Positions 8,226 to 18,412 are shown, counted from the stretch's first letter. The stretch is DNA of 64,000 bases from Methylobacterium sp. Leaf91 (GCF_001422815.1 NZ_LMMP01000007.1:62001-126000), one strand, 5' to 3'. Notes: a model not told the origin generated them from the sequence alone. Translations and numbers: made by a program.

Positions 8226-9374
8226 TCATCGGTCCACCGCGCCGGGATCGACTTGGCCAGGATCGACCTGGGCGGCGGCGAGCCGTGCGATGGCGGCTTC
8301 CACCAGATCCGGCCCCGCCCGCAGCACGCCGAGTTCCACCGCCGACATGGCGAGCATCACCGGGGCGAGACGGGGCGATGGTCGCCCATCGGCATCGAAC
8401 AACGCCAGATCGTCCTCGATCTTGAGGCCCACGCTGGCGGCGATACGCGTGGCGTAATTGCGGATGCGGACCTCGTCGTTCCCGCAGAGGGGTGCCGGTG
8501 CCGCCAGATCCTGCAGCCGCAGACCCGGTAGTCCAGCCGCGAGGGCGGGCAAAGCTGCGGATTCCGCCGCGAACCGGTCTGCCAGCCGGGAGGACGGCGA
8601 TGTCGCCCCGGTTTCGGACGAACTCGCGATGATCGGGGTGATCGCCGGACGGCCGATCGTCTCGGCGGCCCCCGCGATACGGACGGGCCTCGGCTTTTGC
8701 GCGCCCGCCATCCTCGCCAGCGGCGACCAGGGCTGGACCCGCAGCGGCCCGCCCCGCGCGACCATGCGAGGCTTGCGCATTCCTCCCCGTGCATGGCGGG
8801 CGAGGTAGCGGGCGCGCAGGGTCTTGCCGAGACCGAGCGGCGCGAGACCGGTGGAGACCTTTCCGCCCGAAACCCCGGCGCTCGAAACAGCGCATTCCGC
8901 CGGCGCCCATCGGCGGACGATGGACAGGGCGTTGCGGCGGCCGAACTCGCGATAATAGCGCCGGAGCAGGAGGGCCGCCGCGTCGGCGCCGTCGCCGGCG
9001 GTGGCGAACCCGGTATGCCCCTCCGCATCGCTGCCGATCTCGCCCCGCCAGCGGGCGCTCTTGATGCACCAGTAATTGTTGAGCTTGACGCAGCGCGCCA
9101 CGAAAGCGGGCGGGACCGGCGCGTAGCGGGCGACCAGGGCCAGCGAAGCGGGACGCAGGGCCGTCCCCGCTTCCGCCCGCCAGTTCGACACCGCCCTCTC
9201 GCTGGCGAGAAAACTCGGGGCGTCGGAGGGAGGGGCTACCATCGCCACGGCCGATTCCGTGCGCGCGACGCCGGACTTCACGGCGTCGAGGCCGATGCCC
9301 ATGCGCGGCATCAGGGTTGTCAGGACGAGAAGCGTGGTGACGAACACGGGATCAGCGGTGGCGGGCCATGGCAC
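8226..9374 (-). CDS. Hypothetical protein with a lysozyme-like or phage-structural-type motif
   Basis: This 382-residue protein opens with a hydrophobic stretch that could be a signal or membrane anchor. A middle block, 'LNNYWCIKSARWRGEIGSD..GHTGFATAGDGADAAALLLRRYY..FG...ALSIVRRWAPAEC' (approximately residues 98-165), resembles a domain seen in phage structural or baseplate-associated proteins that begins with 'NNPGNIK' and ends in 'RWAPP'. Thereafter the sequence is Arg/Ala-rich and low complexity. Function is unknown. It lies upstream of, and co-directional with, the ycjX-ycjF-like pair. Confidence 0.7.
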   Translation of the reverse strand: MPWPATADPVFVTTLLVLTTLMPRMGIGLDAVKSGVARTESAVAMVAPPSDAPSFLASERAVSNWRAEAGTALRPASLALVARYAPVPPAFVARCVKLNNYWCIKSARWRGEIGSDAEGHTGFATAGDGADAAALLLRRYYREFGRRNALSIVRRWAPAECAVSSAGVSGGKVSTGLAPLGLGKTLRARYLARHARGGMRKPRMVARGGPLRVQPWSPLARMAGAQKPRPVRIAGAAETIGRPAITPIIASSSETGATSPSSRLADRFAAESAALPALAAGLPGLRLQDLAAPAPLCGNDEVRIRNYATRIAASVGLKIEDDLALFDADGRPSPRLAPVMLAMSAVELGVLRAGPDLVEAAIARLAAAQVDPGQVDPGAVDR

Positions 9375-9420
9375 TGAGCAACGGCCCAGCCGGTGATCCG
9401 TTCAATATCGCCACATAGGC

Positions 9421-9945
9421 TCAGGCGGCGTCATCGCGGTCGAGGCCCTTGGGCGTGACGAACCGTTCGAGCCGGCCCGTGCCGGGACGGAACCCGGTCC
9501 AGGCATCGCCCTCGATATCGATGACGGCGAGCGCCGCGGTCGGGAATTCCACCGAGAGCCGCGCCCTCGCCTCGCGGGGACCATCGCCCACGAGATCGAG
9601 GGAGAGATCCTGCAGGCCGGGATTGTGCCCGATCATGAGCAGGGTCCGGATCTCGGCCGGCGTCGACCGGATAACCTTGAGCAGCGCGCTTTCCGGCGCT
9701 TCGTAGATCGCGTCGACGATCTCGACCTCGGGATTGCCGAGGGCGGCGGACATGCCCTCCCAAGTCTGTCGCGTCCGCAAGGACGGAGAGACGACCACCT
9801 TCTGGGGGATCAGATCCTGCGCCGCCAGATAGGCCCCCATCTGCGGCGCGGCCTTGAATCCGCGCGGGTTCAGCGGACGGTCGATATCGCGCACGCCCGG
9901 CGAACGGTCGGACTTGGCGTGGCGCAGGAGCATCAGGCGGCGCAT
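9421..9945 (-). CDS. SixA-like histidine phosphatase
   Basis: The 174-residue protein begins 'MRRLMLLRHAKSDRS', the RHG motif of the histidine phosphatase superfamily in the form typical of the SixA group. 'SPSLRTRQTWEG' carries the second conserved Arg and 'MIGHNPGLQDL' the second catalytic His. SixA dephosphorylates phospho-His, for example on Hpt domains or the PTS-Ntr phosphotransferase; an orphan Hpt protein is encoded 9 kb away, though no functional link can be shown from sequence. Confidence 0.9.
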   Translation of the reverse strand: MRRLMLLRHAKSDRSPGVRDIDRPLNPRGFKAAPQMGAYLAAQDLIPQKVVVSPSLRTRQTWEGMSAALGNPEVEIVDAIYEAPESALLKVIRSTPAEIRTLLMIGHNPGLQDLSLDLVGDGPREARARLSVEFPTAALAVIDIEGDAWTGFRPGTGRLERFVTPKGLDRDDAA

Positions 9946-9974
9946 GGACGGAGAACCTTCCTAGTCTAAAGGCC

Positions 9975-10955
9975 TTACTGGAAGCCGACGACGGGGTGCG
10001 GCGTGTAGAGCGATTCGAGGGCGGAGATCTCGTCGGCATCGAGCGCGAGGTCGAGCGCCGCCACGGCATCGGTCAGGTGGCTGGGTTTCGACGCCCCGAT
10101 GATCGGCGCGGTGACGATCGGTTTCTGGATCACCCAGGCCAAAGCCACCTGCGCCCGCGACACGCCCCGCGCTTGCGCGATCTCCGCCACCTTGCCGAAG
10201 ATGGCCCGGTCCGCCTCCTCTGCGGAGGCATAGAGCCGCTTGCCGACCTCGTCGGAATCCTGGCGTGCGCTGCCCTCGTCCCAGTCGCGGGTCAGGCGCC
10301 CGCGCGCCAGCGGGCTCCAGGGCAGCACACCGATGCCCTGGTCCGCGCAGAGCGGCAGCATCTCGCGCTCCTCCTCGCGGTGGAGGAGGTTGTAATGGTC
10401 CTGCATCGTCGAGAACCGGGTCCAGCCATGGAGATCGGCGGTGAACAGGGCCTTGGCGAATTGCCAAGCGTACATCGAGGACGCGCCGATATAGCGGGCC
10501 TTGCCGGCCTTCACCACGTCGTGGAGCGCCTCCATCGTCACCTCGATGGGGGTGCCGTAATCCCAGCGGTGGATCTGGAGGAGATCGACATGGTCGGTGC
10601 CGAGGCGCTTCAGGCTGGCATCGATGGAGGCGAAGATCGCCTTGCGGGAGAGACCGCCGGCATTGGGCTGGTCCTTCAGCGGATAATAGCACTTCGTCGC
10701 GAGCACGACGCTGTCACGGTCGGCGAAGTCCTTGAGGGCACGCCCGACGATCTCCTCGCTGGTCCCGTCGGAATAGTAATTCGCCGTGTCGAAGAAGTTG
10801 ATGCCGAGTTCGATCGCCTGCCGGATGAGCGGGCGGCTCTCCTCCTCACGCAGGGTCCAGGGATGGGGACCGCGCTCGGGAATGCCGTAGGTCATGCAGC
10901 CGAGGCAGAGCGGCGACACGTCGAGGCCGGTCCGGCCGAGTTTCTTCAGTTTCAT
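9975..10955 (-). CDS. Aldo/keto reductase
   Basis: The NADPH-dependent aldo/keto reductase fold is shown by 'GLDVSPLCLGCMTYG', 'FFDTANYYSDGTSE' (catalytic Asp and Tyr), 'LATKCYYP' (Lys), 'LLQIHRWD' (His), and 'TAPIIGASKPSHL' (cofactor phosphate region). A GGAGG seven bases before ATG 10955 fixes the start, giving 326 residues; an upstream TTG is too close to it. Members of this subgroup (YajO/Tas/YghZ-like) reduce small aldehydes; the substrate here is unknown. It lies 29 bases upstream of the SixA-like gene on the same strand, so they may be co-transcribed. Confidence 0.93.
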   Translation of the reverse strand: MKLKKLGRTGLDVSPLCLGCMTYGIPERGPHPWTLREEESRPLIRQAIELGINFFDTANYYSDGTSEEIVGRALKDFADRDSVVLATKCYYPLKDQPNAGGLSRKAIFASIDASLKRLGTDHVDLLQIHRWDYGTPIEVTMEALHDVVKAGKARYIGASSMYAWQFAKALFTADLHGWTRFSTMQDHYNLLHREEEREMLPLCADQGIGVLPWSPLARGRLTRDWDEGSARQDSDEVGKRLYASAEEADRAIFGKVAEIAQARGVSRAQVALAWVIQKPIVTAPIIGASKPSHLTDAVAALDLALDADEISALESLYTPHPVVGFQ

Positions 10956-11050
10956 GGACAATCCTCCGATGACATCTCGGCCCTATCCGGGCCTGCCTTC
11001 GCTCATCCCAAGGCCCGGCCTCGATGGCGACGCCCTAATTCATGTCCCCG

Positions 11051-11163
11051 CGTCATCCTGGGGCCGCGTTGCGGAGCCCAGGATCCAGAAACGCAGGTCT
11101 GGCCCATTCCTGGCATCGTCACGGCTCTGGATCCCGGGCTCGCCTCCGGCGCTCCGGATGACG
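11051..11163. repeat. Palindromic intergenic repeat ('CGTCATCC' type)
   Basis: CGTCATCC at 11051-11058 pairs with GGATGACG at 11156-11163, and inner AGGATCCAG and CTGGATCCC pair as well, so the whole segment can fold into one long hairpin. A sister copy of the same design lies at 59085-59200. It fills most of the gap between the aldo/keto reductase and MoxR genes. Confidence 0.75.
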
Positions 11164-11186
11164 GCGCGGCTCGATACCCGCCCGTT

Positions 11187-12071
<885 letters not shown>

Positions 12072-12174
12072 TGGGAAGCTTCAGCGTCTGCGGCGCAGCC
12101 GATGCGCGCTTCCCCGAAGCGGGATGGCGACGGGTGCCCTCCCACTACCGAAATTCGGCTGAAGCGTAGAGCCC

Positions 12175-12819
12175 TCAGAGCGACTTCCCGTCGCTCCAGA
12201 CGCAGTTCGAGGCCAGGATCGCGAGGTTCACGTCGGATTTCTGCGGCTGCGGCAGAACCTTGCCGTCCATGGCGAGATCGATCTTCATCTCGACCTGGCC
12301 CTTGGCCTCGTTGGTCCGGCGGGAGAAGTAGCAATATTGCTGGAAGGGCACTTCCTCGTTGGCGCGGAAGTTCCAGCCGGTGACGATCTGGCCGTCCATG
12401 TACGGCACCTGTTTGAACACTGTGAAAGTGGTGTTCACCGTAGCCTTTGAAGCGGGGGCGGCGTCCTTGCCGAGCTGGGCCTGGGTCGGCGACGGGGAAG
12501 AGCGGACGGGGCCGCCTTCCAGTTTCAGGACGTTGTCGGTGAGCGTCACCTCACCCTTGGTCTTCAGCGTCACGTCGGACAGCGCGGCCTGCATGGCGGC
12601 GGCGATCTTCTCCGCCGCCGAGTCGAACTGGTTCATGTAGGCGTAGCCATAGGACGCCGCGCCGATGCCGATGCCGGCGAGCGCCGCGAAAGCACCCGCC
12701 CCGATGGCCCGGAACAGGAAGGCACGCGCGGCGGTGATCCTCGTCTCGGCCCGGAGCCGGCCGTTGACGCTCTGGGCCAGGACGACGTTTTCCGGCGTCC
12801 CCGATGCGTGAATGCTCAT
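12175..12819 (-). CDS. Single-span membrane protein with extracytoplasmic domain, unknown
   Basis: The 214-residue protein has one hydrophobic segment near residues 37-62 (FRAIGAGAFAALAGIGIGAASYGYAY) and a following domain of about 150 residues probably in the periplasm, ending with 'LAILASNCVWSDGKSL'. Its ATG overlaps the stop of the upstream 400-residue gene (TCAT at 12816-12819 on the plus strand), so the two are translationally coupled and likely form one complex. I recognise no family. Confidence 0.75.
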   Translation of the reverse strand: MSIHASGTPENVVLAQSVNGRLRAETRITAARAFLFRAIGAGAFAALAGIGIGAASYGYAYMNQFDSAAEKIAAAMQAALSDVTLKTKGEVTLTDNVLKLEGGPVRSSPSPTQAQLGKDAAPASKATVNTTFTVFKQVPYMDGQIVTGWNFRANEEVPFQQYCYFSRRTNEAKGQVEMKIDLAMDGKVLPQPQKSDVNLAILASNCVWSDGKSL

Positions 12820-14018
12820 GCGCCGGCTCCCGCATTAGCCGCCGGCGGGATGTGGATATTAGGTGGGGTGCGGCGGTCCAGCGGGATCACTTCACCAGTT
12901 GGCGTCACGTCGCGCACGGGCTTGGGCGGCGCCAGGCCCATCTCCTGGCGAATGGAATCGGTGATCGAGTCGAGCATGTAGGGCGTCGCCTCGAGGTTCA
13001 CGGCGGCGCCGAGATCGTCCTCGTCCATGAAGGTCTTGCGCACCGAGACCGCGCAGAGCGCCAGGATCGTCGAGGCGAAGGCGGCGCAGAGGGCCGGCAC
13101 GAACACGAAGATGCGCAGGAACGCGTGGACCTGCGCATCCGTCACGTCGATCGGATCGACGCCGTAGACCATGGCGGTGAAGGAGTGGAGCTGCGAGCGG
13201 TTCACCGAATTGCGATAGGCCTGCTCGGCATCGGCGACCTTGCGCTCGGCCACGCCACGGTCGAGTTCGGCCCGCGCCTTGCGGGCTTCCTCGAGGGACT
13301 TCGTCACCACCGCCCGGTCGGCACCGGCCTTGCCGACACTGGCATTGAGGGTCGCGGTGCGCGGATCGGTGACGCATTTCAGGTTGGAATAGCGCTGGCC
13401 CTTGCTGTTGGTGCCCGAGACGCGCTCACAGCGCTGGGCGGGCAAGGCCGAAAGCTGGCTCGCATTCTCGGCGGCGCGCTTCTCAATCTGGTCGAGTTCC
13501 GTCGTGTACTGGGCCACACGGGCATCGGCGGCGGCGATGCGGTTGTCGATGGTCGAGCGGTCGGCCTGCGCGTCCTTGAGGGCGGTCTTGGCCTTGGCGG
13601 CATCCATGAGGCGCGGGTGGAACATCATCTCGCCGAGCTGCGACACCGACTTGGTGGTGACGCCTGCGGCGAAGATGATGCCGACGATGGCCAGCGCCCG
13701 GATGAAGTAGGAGCGCTGCGTGCGGGCCAGGATGCCCAGCGGCACGCGGCAGAGCTCCACCGCCGCGTAGACCAGCGGCGCGAGGAGCATGAAGTAGAAG
13801 GCCTTGTCGTCCCCGTCGCTGTAGACCCCGGCGAACAGCCAGGCGCCCCAGAGGGACGCGCCGATGACCATGAACTCGACGAGATACGCGATCCCGACAT
13901 AGCCCCACTTGATCCGGTAGCCCTTCTCGAGATGGCGCTCGTGCGTCCAGCGCTCGGACTCACGGATCCAGTCACGTCGTTCGCGCTGAACATCCCGGTT
14001 GGGCGGCGACTTTCGCAT
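12816..14018 (-). CDS. Multi-span membrane protein with long coiled coil (DUF4407-like layout)
   Basis: The 400-residue protein begins with a charged stretch, then three membrane helices (about residues 40-65, 73-98 and 106-125), a long helical, probably coiled-coil region (about 140-275) and a fourth membrane helix near 305-330, followed by a Pro-rich cytosolic tail. This arrangement resembles DUF4407 proteins, but I cannot confirm the family. It is the first gene of a likely operon with the 214-residue protein and perhaps moxR. A perfect CtrA-type box (14082-14096) lies 64 bases upstream. Confidence 0.78.
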   Translation of the reverse strand: MRKSPPNRDVQRERRDWIRESERWTHERHLEKGYRIKWGYVGIAYLVEFMVIGASLWGAWLFAGVYSDGDDKAFYFMLLAPLVYAAVELCRVPLGILARTQRSYFIRALAIVGIIFAAGVTTKSVSQLGEMMFHPRLMDAAKAKTALKDAQADRSTIDNRIAAADARVAQYTTELDQIEKRAAENASQLSALPAQRCERVSGTNSKGQRYSNLKCVTDPRTATLNASVGKAGADRAVVTKSLEEARKARAELDRGVAERKVADAEQAYRNSVNRSQLHSFTAMVYGVDPIDVTDAQVHAFLRIFVFVPALCAAFASTILALCAVSVRKTFMDEDDLGAAVNLEATPYMLDSITDSIRQEMGLAPPKPVRDVTPTGEVIPLDRRTPPNIHIPPAANAGAGA

Positions 14019-14380
14019 GAGGCACTCGTGTCTTCAAAAAACGCGACGAACGACGCAACAAACCGTGAGGTAAGCTGGGGCTTAACCGATCGTTAAGTTC
14101 CGCCCTATGCGGCCATTGTGCCGTTTTTGCGCCATTCCGTATCGCAGCGCAAAACCCCTTCTGCGCCAGCGCGTCCCGCATGCATGGCTGAGTGCGGCGA
14201 GGGATGAAATCCGCATGGGCCGGCAAAATGCAGGTTGCCCAGGCGGTACATGGGCTTGCATGCTCTCCTCGCTGCCGGCGACCCGATGGATTCCCGCGGC
14301 CGGAGTTCCCTGTGCAGAACTTCGGCTGCCCCGTCTCGGCCAGCGTCGCGCGCACCACTCTCGGGAGATTGCCCAGATCG
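14019..14380. other. Divergent intergenic region
   Basis: This 362-base gap separates the divergent membrane-protein operon and the antiporter gene. It holds the CtrA-type box at 14082-14096 and an 8-bp inverted repeat (TTTTGCGC at 14125-14132 with its complement at 14147-14154). An open frame runs from the antiporter back through this gap, but no good ribosome site supports an earlier start. I see no further gene here. Confidence 0.6.
14081..14097. promoter_or_regulatory. Perfect CtrA-type box
   Basis: TTAA-CCGATCG-TTAA (14082-14096) matches the TTAA-N7-TTAA consensus of the cell-cycle regulator CtrA on both strands, and the flanks extend it to the dyad CTTAAC-N5-GTTAAG. It lies 64 bases before the minus-strand membrane-protein operon and 285 bases before the antiporter, so the former is the likelier target. 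Confidence 0.55.
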
Positions 14381-16234
14381 ATGACGGACGTTCACGCCGG
14401 ATCCTACAAGGAAGCGATCATCTTTCTCGTCACCGCAGGCGTGGTGGTGCCGCTGTTCCACCGGCTGCGCATCAGTCCGGTGCTGGGCTTCATCGGAGCG
14501 GGCGCGATCCTCGGGCCGTTCGGCCTGGGGCGACTGGCCGACACGGTGCCATGGGTGTCGATCTTCACCATCGGCAACCGGTCCGAGATCGCGCATCTGG
14601 CCGAATTCGGCGTGATCTTCCTGATGTTCATGATCGGCGTCGAGCTGTCATGGGAGCGGCTCCGCACCCTGCGCCGCCTCGTCTTCGGGCTGGGGTCGGC
14701 CCAGGTGCTGGCCTCCTCCCTCGTCATCGGCATCATCCTGTTCGCCCTCGAAGTGCCGTTGGCCGCCTCCGTCATCGTCGGCCTGGCGCTCGCCCTGTCC
14801 TCCACCGCCGTGGTCCTGCCGGTCCTGGCCGAACAGAAGCGCCTGAACACGCCCGCGGGCCGCGCCAGCTTCGCCGTGCTGCTGTTCCAGGATCTCGCCG
14901 TGGCGCCGATGCTGTTCGCCATCGCCGTGCTCGGCCGCAGCGACGGGGCAGATGTCGGCGGCGCGCTCGCCCTCGCGCTCGGACAGGCGGCCATCGCCCT
15001 CGTCCTCATCGTGGTCGCCGGCCGCCTCGCGCTACGGCCCCTGTTCCAGCTCGTGGCCCGGACCCGCTCGCCTGAGCTGTTCATGGCCGCCTGTCTCCTC
15101 GTCATCGTGGCGACCGCCCTGACCGCTGCGGCGAGCGGCCTCTCGATGACGCTCGGCGCCTTCGTCGCGGGCCTGCTCCTGGCGGAGACGGAGTATCGCC
15201 GGGCGATCGAGGCGACGATCGACCCGTTCAAGGGGCTGCTGCTCGGGGTTTTCTTCGTGTCGGTGGGCATGAACCTCGACCCGGCCCAGCTGATGGCGGC
15301 GCCGAAAACCATCCTCGGCCTGTCCATCGGGCTGATCCTCATCAAGGGCGCGGTGATCCTCGTGGCGGCCCGGTTCCTCCGCATCCAGCGCGGTGTCGCG
15401 CTCGAAGCGGCGCTTCTCCTCGGCCCCGGCGGCGAATTCGCCTTCGTCCTCATCGGCGGCGCCATCGCGGGCGGGCTCGTACCGGATGGCCTCGGCCAGG
15501 CGGCGCTGATCGTCACGACGGTGACGATGATCGCGATTCCAGGGCTGGCGAGCCTCGCGCGCCGTCTCGGCAAGCGGATGTCCCGCTCCAATCTCGGCCG
15601 CGCCCGCGCCGAGCCGGTGCCGGACAAGCAGCAGAACCGCGTCATCATCGCCGGCTACGGCCGCGTCGGACGGCAGGTCGGCGAGATGCTGGCCCGCCAC
15701 AAGATCCCGTATCTCGCCCTCGATGCGGACGCGGCGCGCGTCTCCGAGCACCGCCGCCTCGGCAACCCGGTCTATTTCGGCGATTCCTCCAACCCGGAAC
15801 TGCTGCGGCGCTGCGATATCGCCAATGCCCGCGCCCTGGTCGTCACCCTCGACAACCCGAGGGCGGTGGAGGCCGTGGTGGAGGCGGCGCGCGCGGAGCG
15901 CCGCGACATCACCATCGTCGCCCGCGCCCGCGACGCCCGCCACGCCACGGCGCTCTACGAACTGGGCGTCGACGACGCCGTGCCCGAGACCATCGAAGCG
16001 TCCCTGCAGCTTTCGGAAGCCGTACTGGTGGATGTGGGCGTCCCCATGGGCCTCGTCATCGCCTCGATCCACGAGCGGCGCGACGAGTACCGCGCCATGC
16101 TCAAGCGCAAGGAGACCGAGGTCAGGCCGGCGTTCCGCGCACGGCGCACCGTAGGCAAGAACCTCGAGGCAGGAAAGGTGATGGAAGCTCGGGAAGCATC
16201 GTCGAAAGAAGAGCAACCCGCAAAGAGCGCCTGA
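14381..16234 (+). CDS. CPA2-family K+/H+ antiporter with RCK domain (KefB/KefC-like)
   Basis: From ATG 14381 the product has 617 residues: an N-terminal Na/H-exchanger-fold domain of about 12-13 membrane helices (residues 10-385, with 'GFIGAGAILGPFGLG', 'SSTAVVLPVL' and 'GGEFAFVLIGGAIAGGL') and a C-terminal TrkA-N/RCK domain whose Rossmann motif 'VIIAGYGRVGRQVGEML' starts near 420. KefB/C-type proteins exchange K+ for H+, often under glutathione-adduct control. A GGGAGA precedes the start by about 12 bases. It stands alone. Confidence 0.93.
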   Translation: MTDVHAGSYKEAIIFLVTAGVVVPLFHRLRISPVLGFIGAGAILGPFGLGRLADTVPWVSIFTIGNRSEIAHLAEFGVIFLMFMIGVELSWERLRTLRRLVFGLGSAQVLASSLVIGIILFALEVPLAASVIVGLALALSSTAVVLPVLAEQKRLNTPAGRASFAVLLFQDLAVAPMLFAIAVLGRSDGADVGGALALALGQAAIALVLIVVAGRLALRPLFQLVARTRSPELFMAACLLVIVATALTAAASGLSMTLGAFVAGLLLAETEYRRAIEATIDPFKGLLLGVFFVSVGMNLDPAQLMAAPKTILGLSIGLILIKGAVILVAARFLRIQRGVALEAALLLGPGGEFAFVLIGGAIAGGLVPDGLGQAALIVTTVTMIAIPGLASLARRLGKRMSRSNLGRARAEPVPDKQQNRVIIAGYGRVGRQVGEMLARHKIPYLALDADAARVSEHRRLGNPVYFGDSSNPELLRRCDIANARALVVTLDNPRAVEAVVEAARAERRDITIVARARDARHATALYELGVDDAVPETIEASLQLSEAVLVDVGVPMGLVIASIHERRDEYRAMLKRKETEVRPAFRARRTVGKNLEAGKVMEAREASSKEEQPAKSA

Positions 16235-16240
16235 TCGATC

Positions 16241-16272
16241 CGGCGGAGCGTATCGTTCCATACGAACCGCCG
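16241..16272 (+). terminator. Hairpin after the antiporter gene
   Basis: CGGCGG pairs with CCGCCG and CGTAT with ATACG, giving an 11-bp stem with a small AG/AA internal loop and the loop CGTTCC, seven bases after the stop codon. There is no T-run after it, so intrinsic termination is uncertain. Confidence 0.45.
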
Positions 16273-16466
16273 TACCAATGACGTCGGAGTAGTGGATAAT
16301 TCGAAGACACGTCTGAAATTAGGCGGATCGACCAACGAATGCTCTTGCGATGGCCTGAAAGCGAGGTAGCCTCAGCTATCGACGTCGTTCGAAGACATGG
16401 TGCTGACTGGGCGATGCGGGCCGGTTGATCAGGAATCGTGCTTGGGGCGAGCGGTACGGCAAGGGA

Positions 16467-16925
16467 TCAGAACAAGCGGCCCTGTCCGCGCTCGGGCATG
16501 GTCGGCTTCGGCTGATCCGTCGGCGATGCTGGCGCCGGATCGCTGGATTTGGCGCGGGGTCGAGCGGGAGCGCGAGCCTTCGGCTCCGATCCCGGTGAGA
16601 AGCTACAGCGATAGATGATTTCGTCGGGCGGGCCGACGCCGGTATTGAGCGGGACCGCCAGGGTGTCGCCGGAATAGCGCCAGTTGCGCGTGCCCTTGTC
16701 CCAATAGAGCCAAACCGTCGAGGGATGGCCCTTGATGGCGAAGACCGCCGCCTTCTTCGAGATCGCCTGGACGGTGCGCGGTTCGTACATGCCCTTCTGG
16801 CGATAGGCTTCTTGGAACGAGGCTGGCTGGCGCTCGATGAAGGTGTTCCTCACGATCTGAATCGTCGCGCCCGGTTTCGCCAGAAACCGCTTGAAATCAC
16901 TCAAGGAGCGCAAGACGAGCGCCAT
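16467..16925 (-). CDS. Hypothetical protein with basic Pro-rich tail
   Basis: The likely start is ATG 16925 (GGTGGA upstream), giving 152 residues; the longer frame begins in AT-richer non-coding-like sequence. Residues 1-105 look like a small globular domain ('FKRFLAKPGATIQIVRNTF', 'VFAIKGHPSTVWLYWDKG'), and the last 45 residues are Pro/Arg/Ala-rich. It has no recognisable catalytic motif and lies by itself between the antiporter and VWA genes. Confidence 0.65.
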   Translation of the reverse strand: MALVLRSLSDFKRFLAKPGATIQIVRNTFIERQPASFQEAYRQKGMYEPRTVQAISKKAAVFAIKGHPSTVWLYWDKGTRNWRYSGDTLAVPLNTGVGPPDEIIYRCSFSPGSEPKARAPARPRAKSSDPAPASPTDQPKPTMPERGQGRLF

Positions 16926-17236
16926 AACGTCCACCCTTACTCTGCCAAATACCCCGGCCCTGACTTGACGTTCACTCTGCCTCTCAGCTGTTTGATTCCA
17001 ATGACAGTGTTGAAGGTGCAACGAACACAGTTTGCGGCGATATCAACAGAATTCCCGACTTATACCCAGCTTCGTCGGTGCCGAACGACGAAAGCGCACC
17101 GCATATCCTACTGAATTCAAGATTATTTCCGTTATCCGGCTCACGACATCGGCCCGCGAACCGTGGCACCGGGACGCGCTCCCACCGATGCGGATGTGGC
17201 CTTGACCCGAGCGCCGGGATCGCGCGTTCTCCGCCC
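16926..17236. other. Intergenic region before the VWA gene
   Basis: This 311-base stretch is visibly lower in GC than its surroundings, especially 16980-17140. Open frames from both sides run into it but have no ribosome sites. It presumably holds divergent promoters; I cannot define them. Confidence 0.4.
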
Positions 17237-18412
17237 ATGCTGCTGCATTTCTTCACGGCCCTGCGCGATGCCAAGGTTCCCGTCACGTTGCGGGAGCATC
17301 TCATGCTGCTCGACGCCCTGGACCGCGACCTCGCGGACAAGCGCGTGGAAGAGTTCTATCTTCTCGCCCGCGCGGCCCTGGTGAAGGACGAGCGCCATCT
17401 CGACCGGTTCGACCGGGTCTTCGGCACCGTGTTCAAGGGCATCGAGACCCTGGGCGAGGCCACGGAATCGACGGCGATCCCAGAGGAATGGCTCCGCAAG
17501 CTGGCGGAGAAGTATCTCACCGATGCCGAGAAGGCGGAGCTCAAGGCGCTCGGATGGGACAAGCTGTTCGAGACGCTGAAACAGCGGCTCGCCGAGCAGA
17601 AGGAACGCCATCAGGGCGGCAACAAGTGGATCGGCACCGGGGGAACCTCACCGTTCGGCGCCTATGGCTACAACCCCGAAGGCATCCGCATCGGCCAGGA
17701 CGGCAACCGGAATTTTCGCGCGGTGAAGGTGTGGGACAAGCGCGAATTCAGGGATCTCGACGACAGCGTCGAGCTCGGAACGCGTAACATGCGGGTCGCC
17801 CTGCGCCGCCTGCGGCGCTTCGCCCGCACCGGCGCGGCCGAGGAGTTCGATCTCGACGGCACCATCCGCGAGACCGCCAACAAGGGCTATCTCGATGTTC
17901 GCCACCGGCCGGAACGCCGCAATGCCGTGAAACTGCTGCTCTTCCTCGATGTCGGCGGCTCGATGGACTGGCACATCGCCCTGGCGGAGGAGCTGTTCTC
18001 CGCCGCCCGCGCCGAGTTCAAGCATGTGGAGCATTTCTACTTCCACAATTGCCCCTACGAGCGCGTGTGGAAGGAGAACCGCCGGCGCCACGACGAGGCG
18101 ATCCCGCTTTTAGACGTCCTGCGTACCTATCCGTCCGATTACCGCGTCGTCTTCGTCGGCGACGCCTCCATGAGCCCCTACGAGATCGTCATGCAGGGTG
18201 GCTCCGTGGAGCATTGGAACGAGGAGACGGGCCAGGTCTGGCTGGAGCGGGTGCTGGAACGGTTTCCGAAATCGGTCTGGCTCAACCCGGTTCCCACCGA
18301 ACACTGGGCCTATACCCAGTCGATCGGCATGATCCGTGGCATCGTGGCGAACAGGATGTTCCCGCTGAACCTCGAAGGGATCGACGGCGCCATGAGGTCT
18401 CTGGTGAGATGA
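17237..18412 (+). CDS. CoxE-like VWA-domain protein
   Basis: From ATG 17237 the protein has 391 residues. The N-terminal helical part (1-130, 'LLHFFTALRDAKVPVTLREHL') and the C-terminal von Willebrand A domain are typical of CoxE/COG3552 proteins that partner MoxR ATPases. The MIDAS motif is DVGGS at about 238-242, matching DxGxS, with later 'FVGDASMSPYE' contributing. The MoxR gene of this window is 5 kb away in the opposite orientation. Its stop overlaps the next ATG (ATGA), so it is coupled to the glyoxalase-fold gene. Confidence 0.92.
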   Translation: MLLHFFTALRDAKVPVTLREHLMLLDALDRDLADKRVEEFYLLARAALVKDERHLDRFDRVFGTVFKGIETLGEATESTAIPEEWLRKLAEKYLTDAEKAELKALGWDKLFETLKQRLAEQKERHQGGNKWIGTGGTSPFGAYGYNPEGIRIGQDGNRNFRAVKVWDKREFRDLDDSVELGTRNMRVALRRLRRFARTGAAEEFDLDGTIRETANKGYLDVRHRPERRNAVKLLLFLDVGGSMDWHIALAEELFSAARAEFKHVEHFYFHNCPYERVWKENRRRHDEAIPLLDVLRTYPSDYRVVFVGDASMSPYEIVMQGGSVEHWNEETGQVWLERVLERFPKSVWLNPVPTEHWAYTQSIGMIRGIVANRMFPLNLEGIDGAMRSLVR

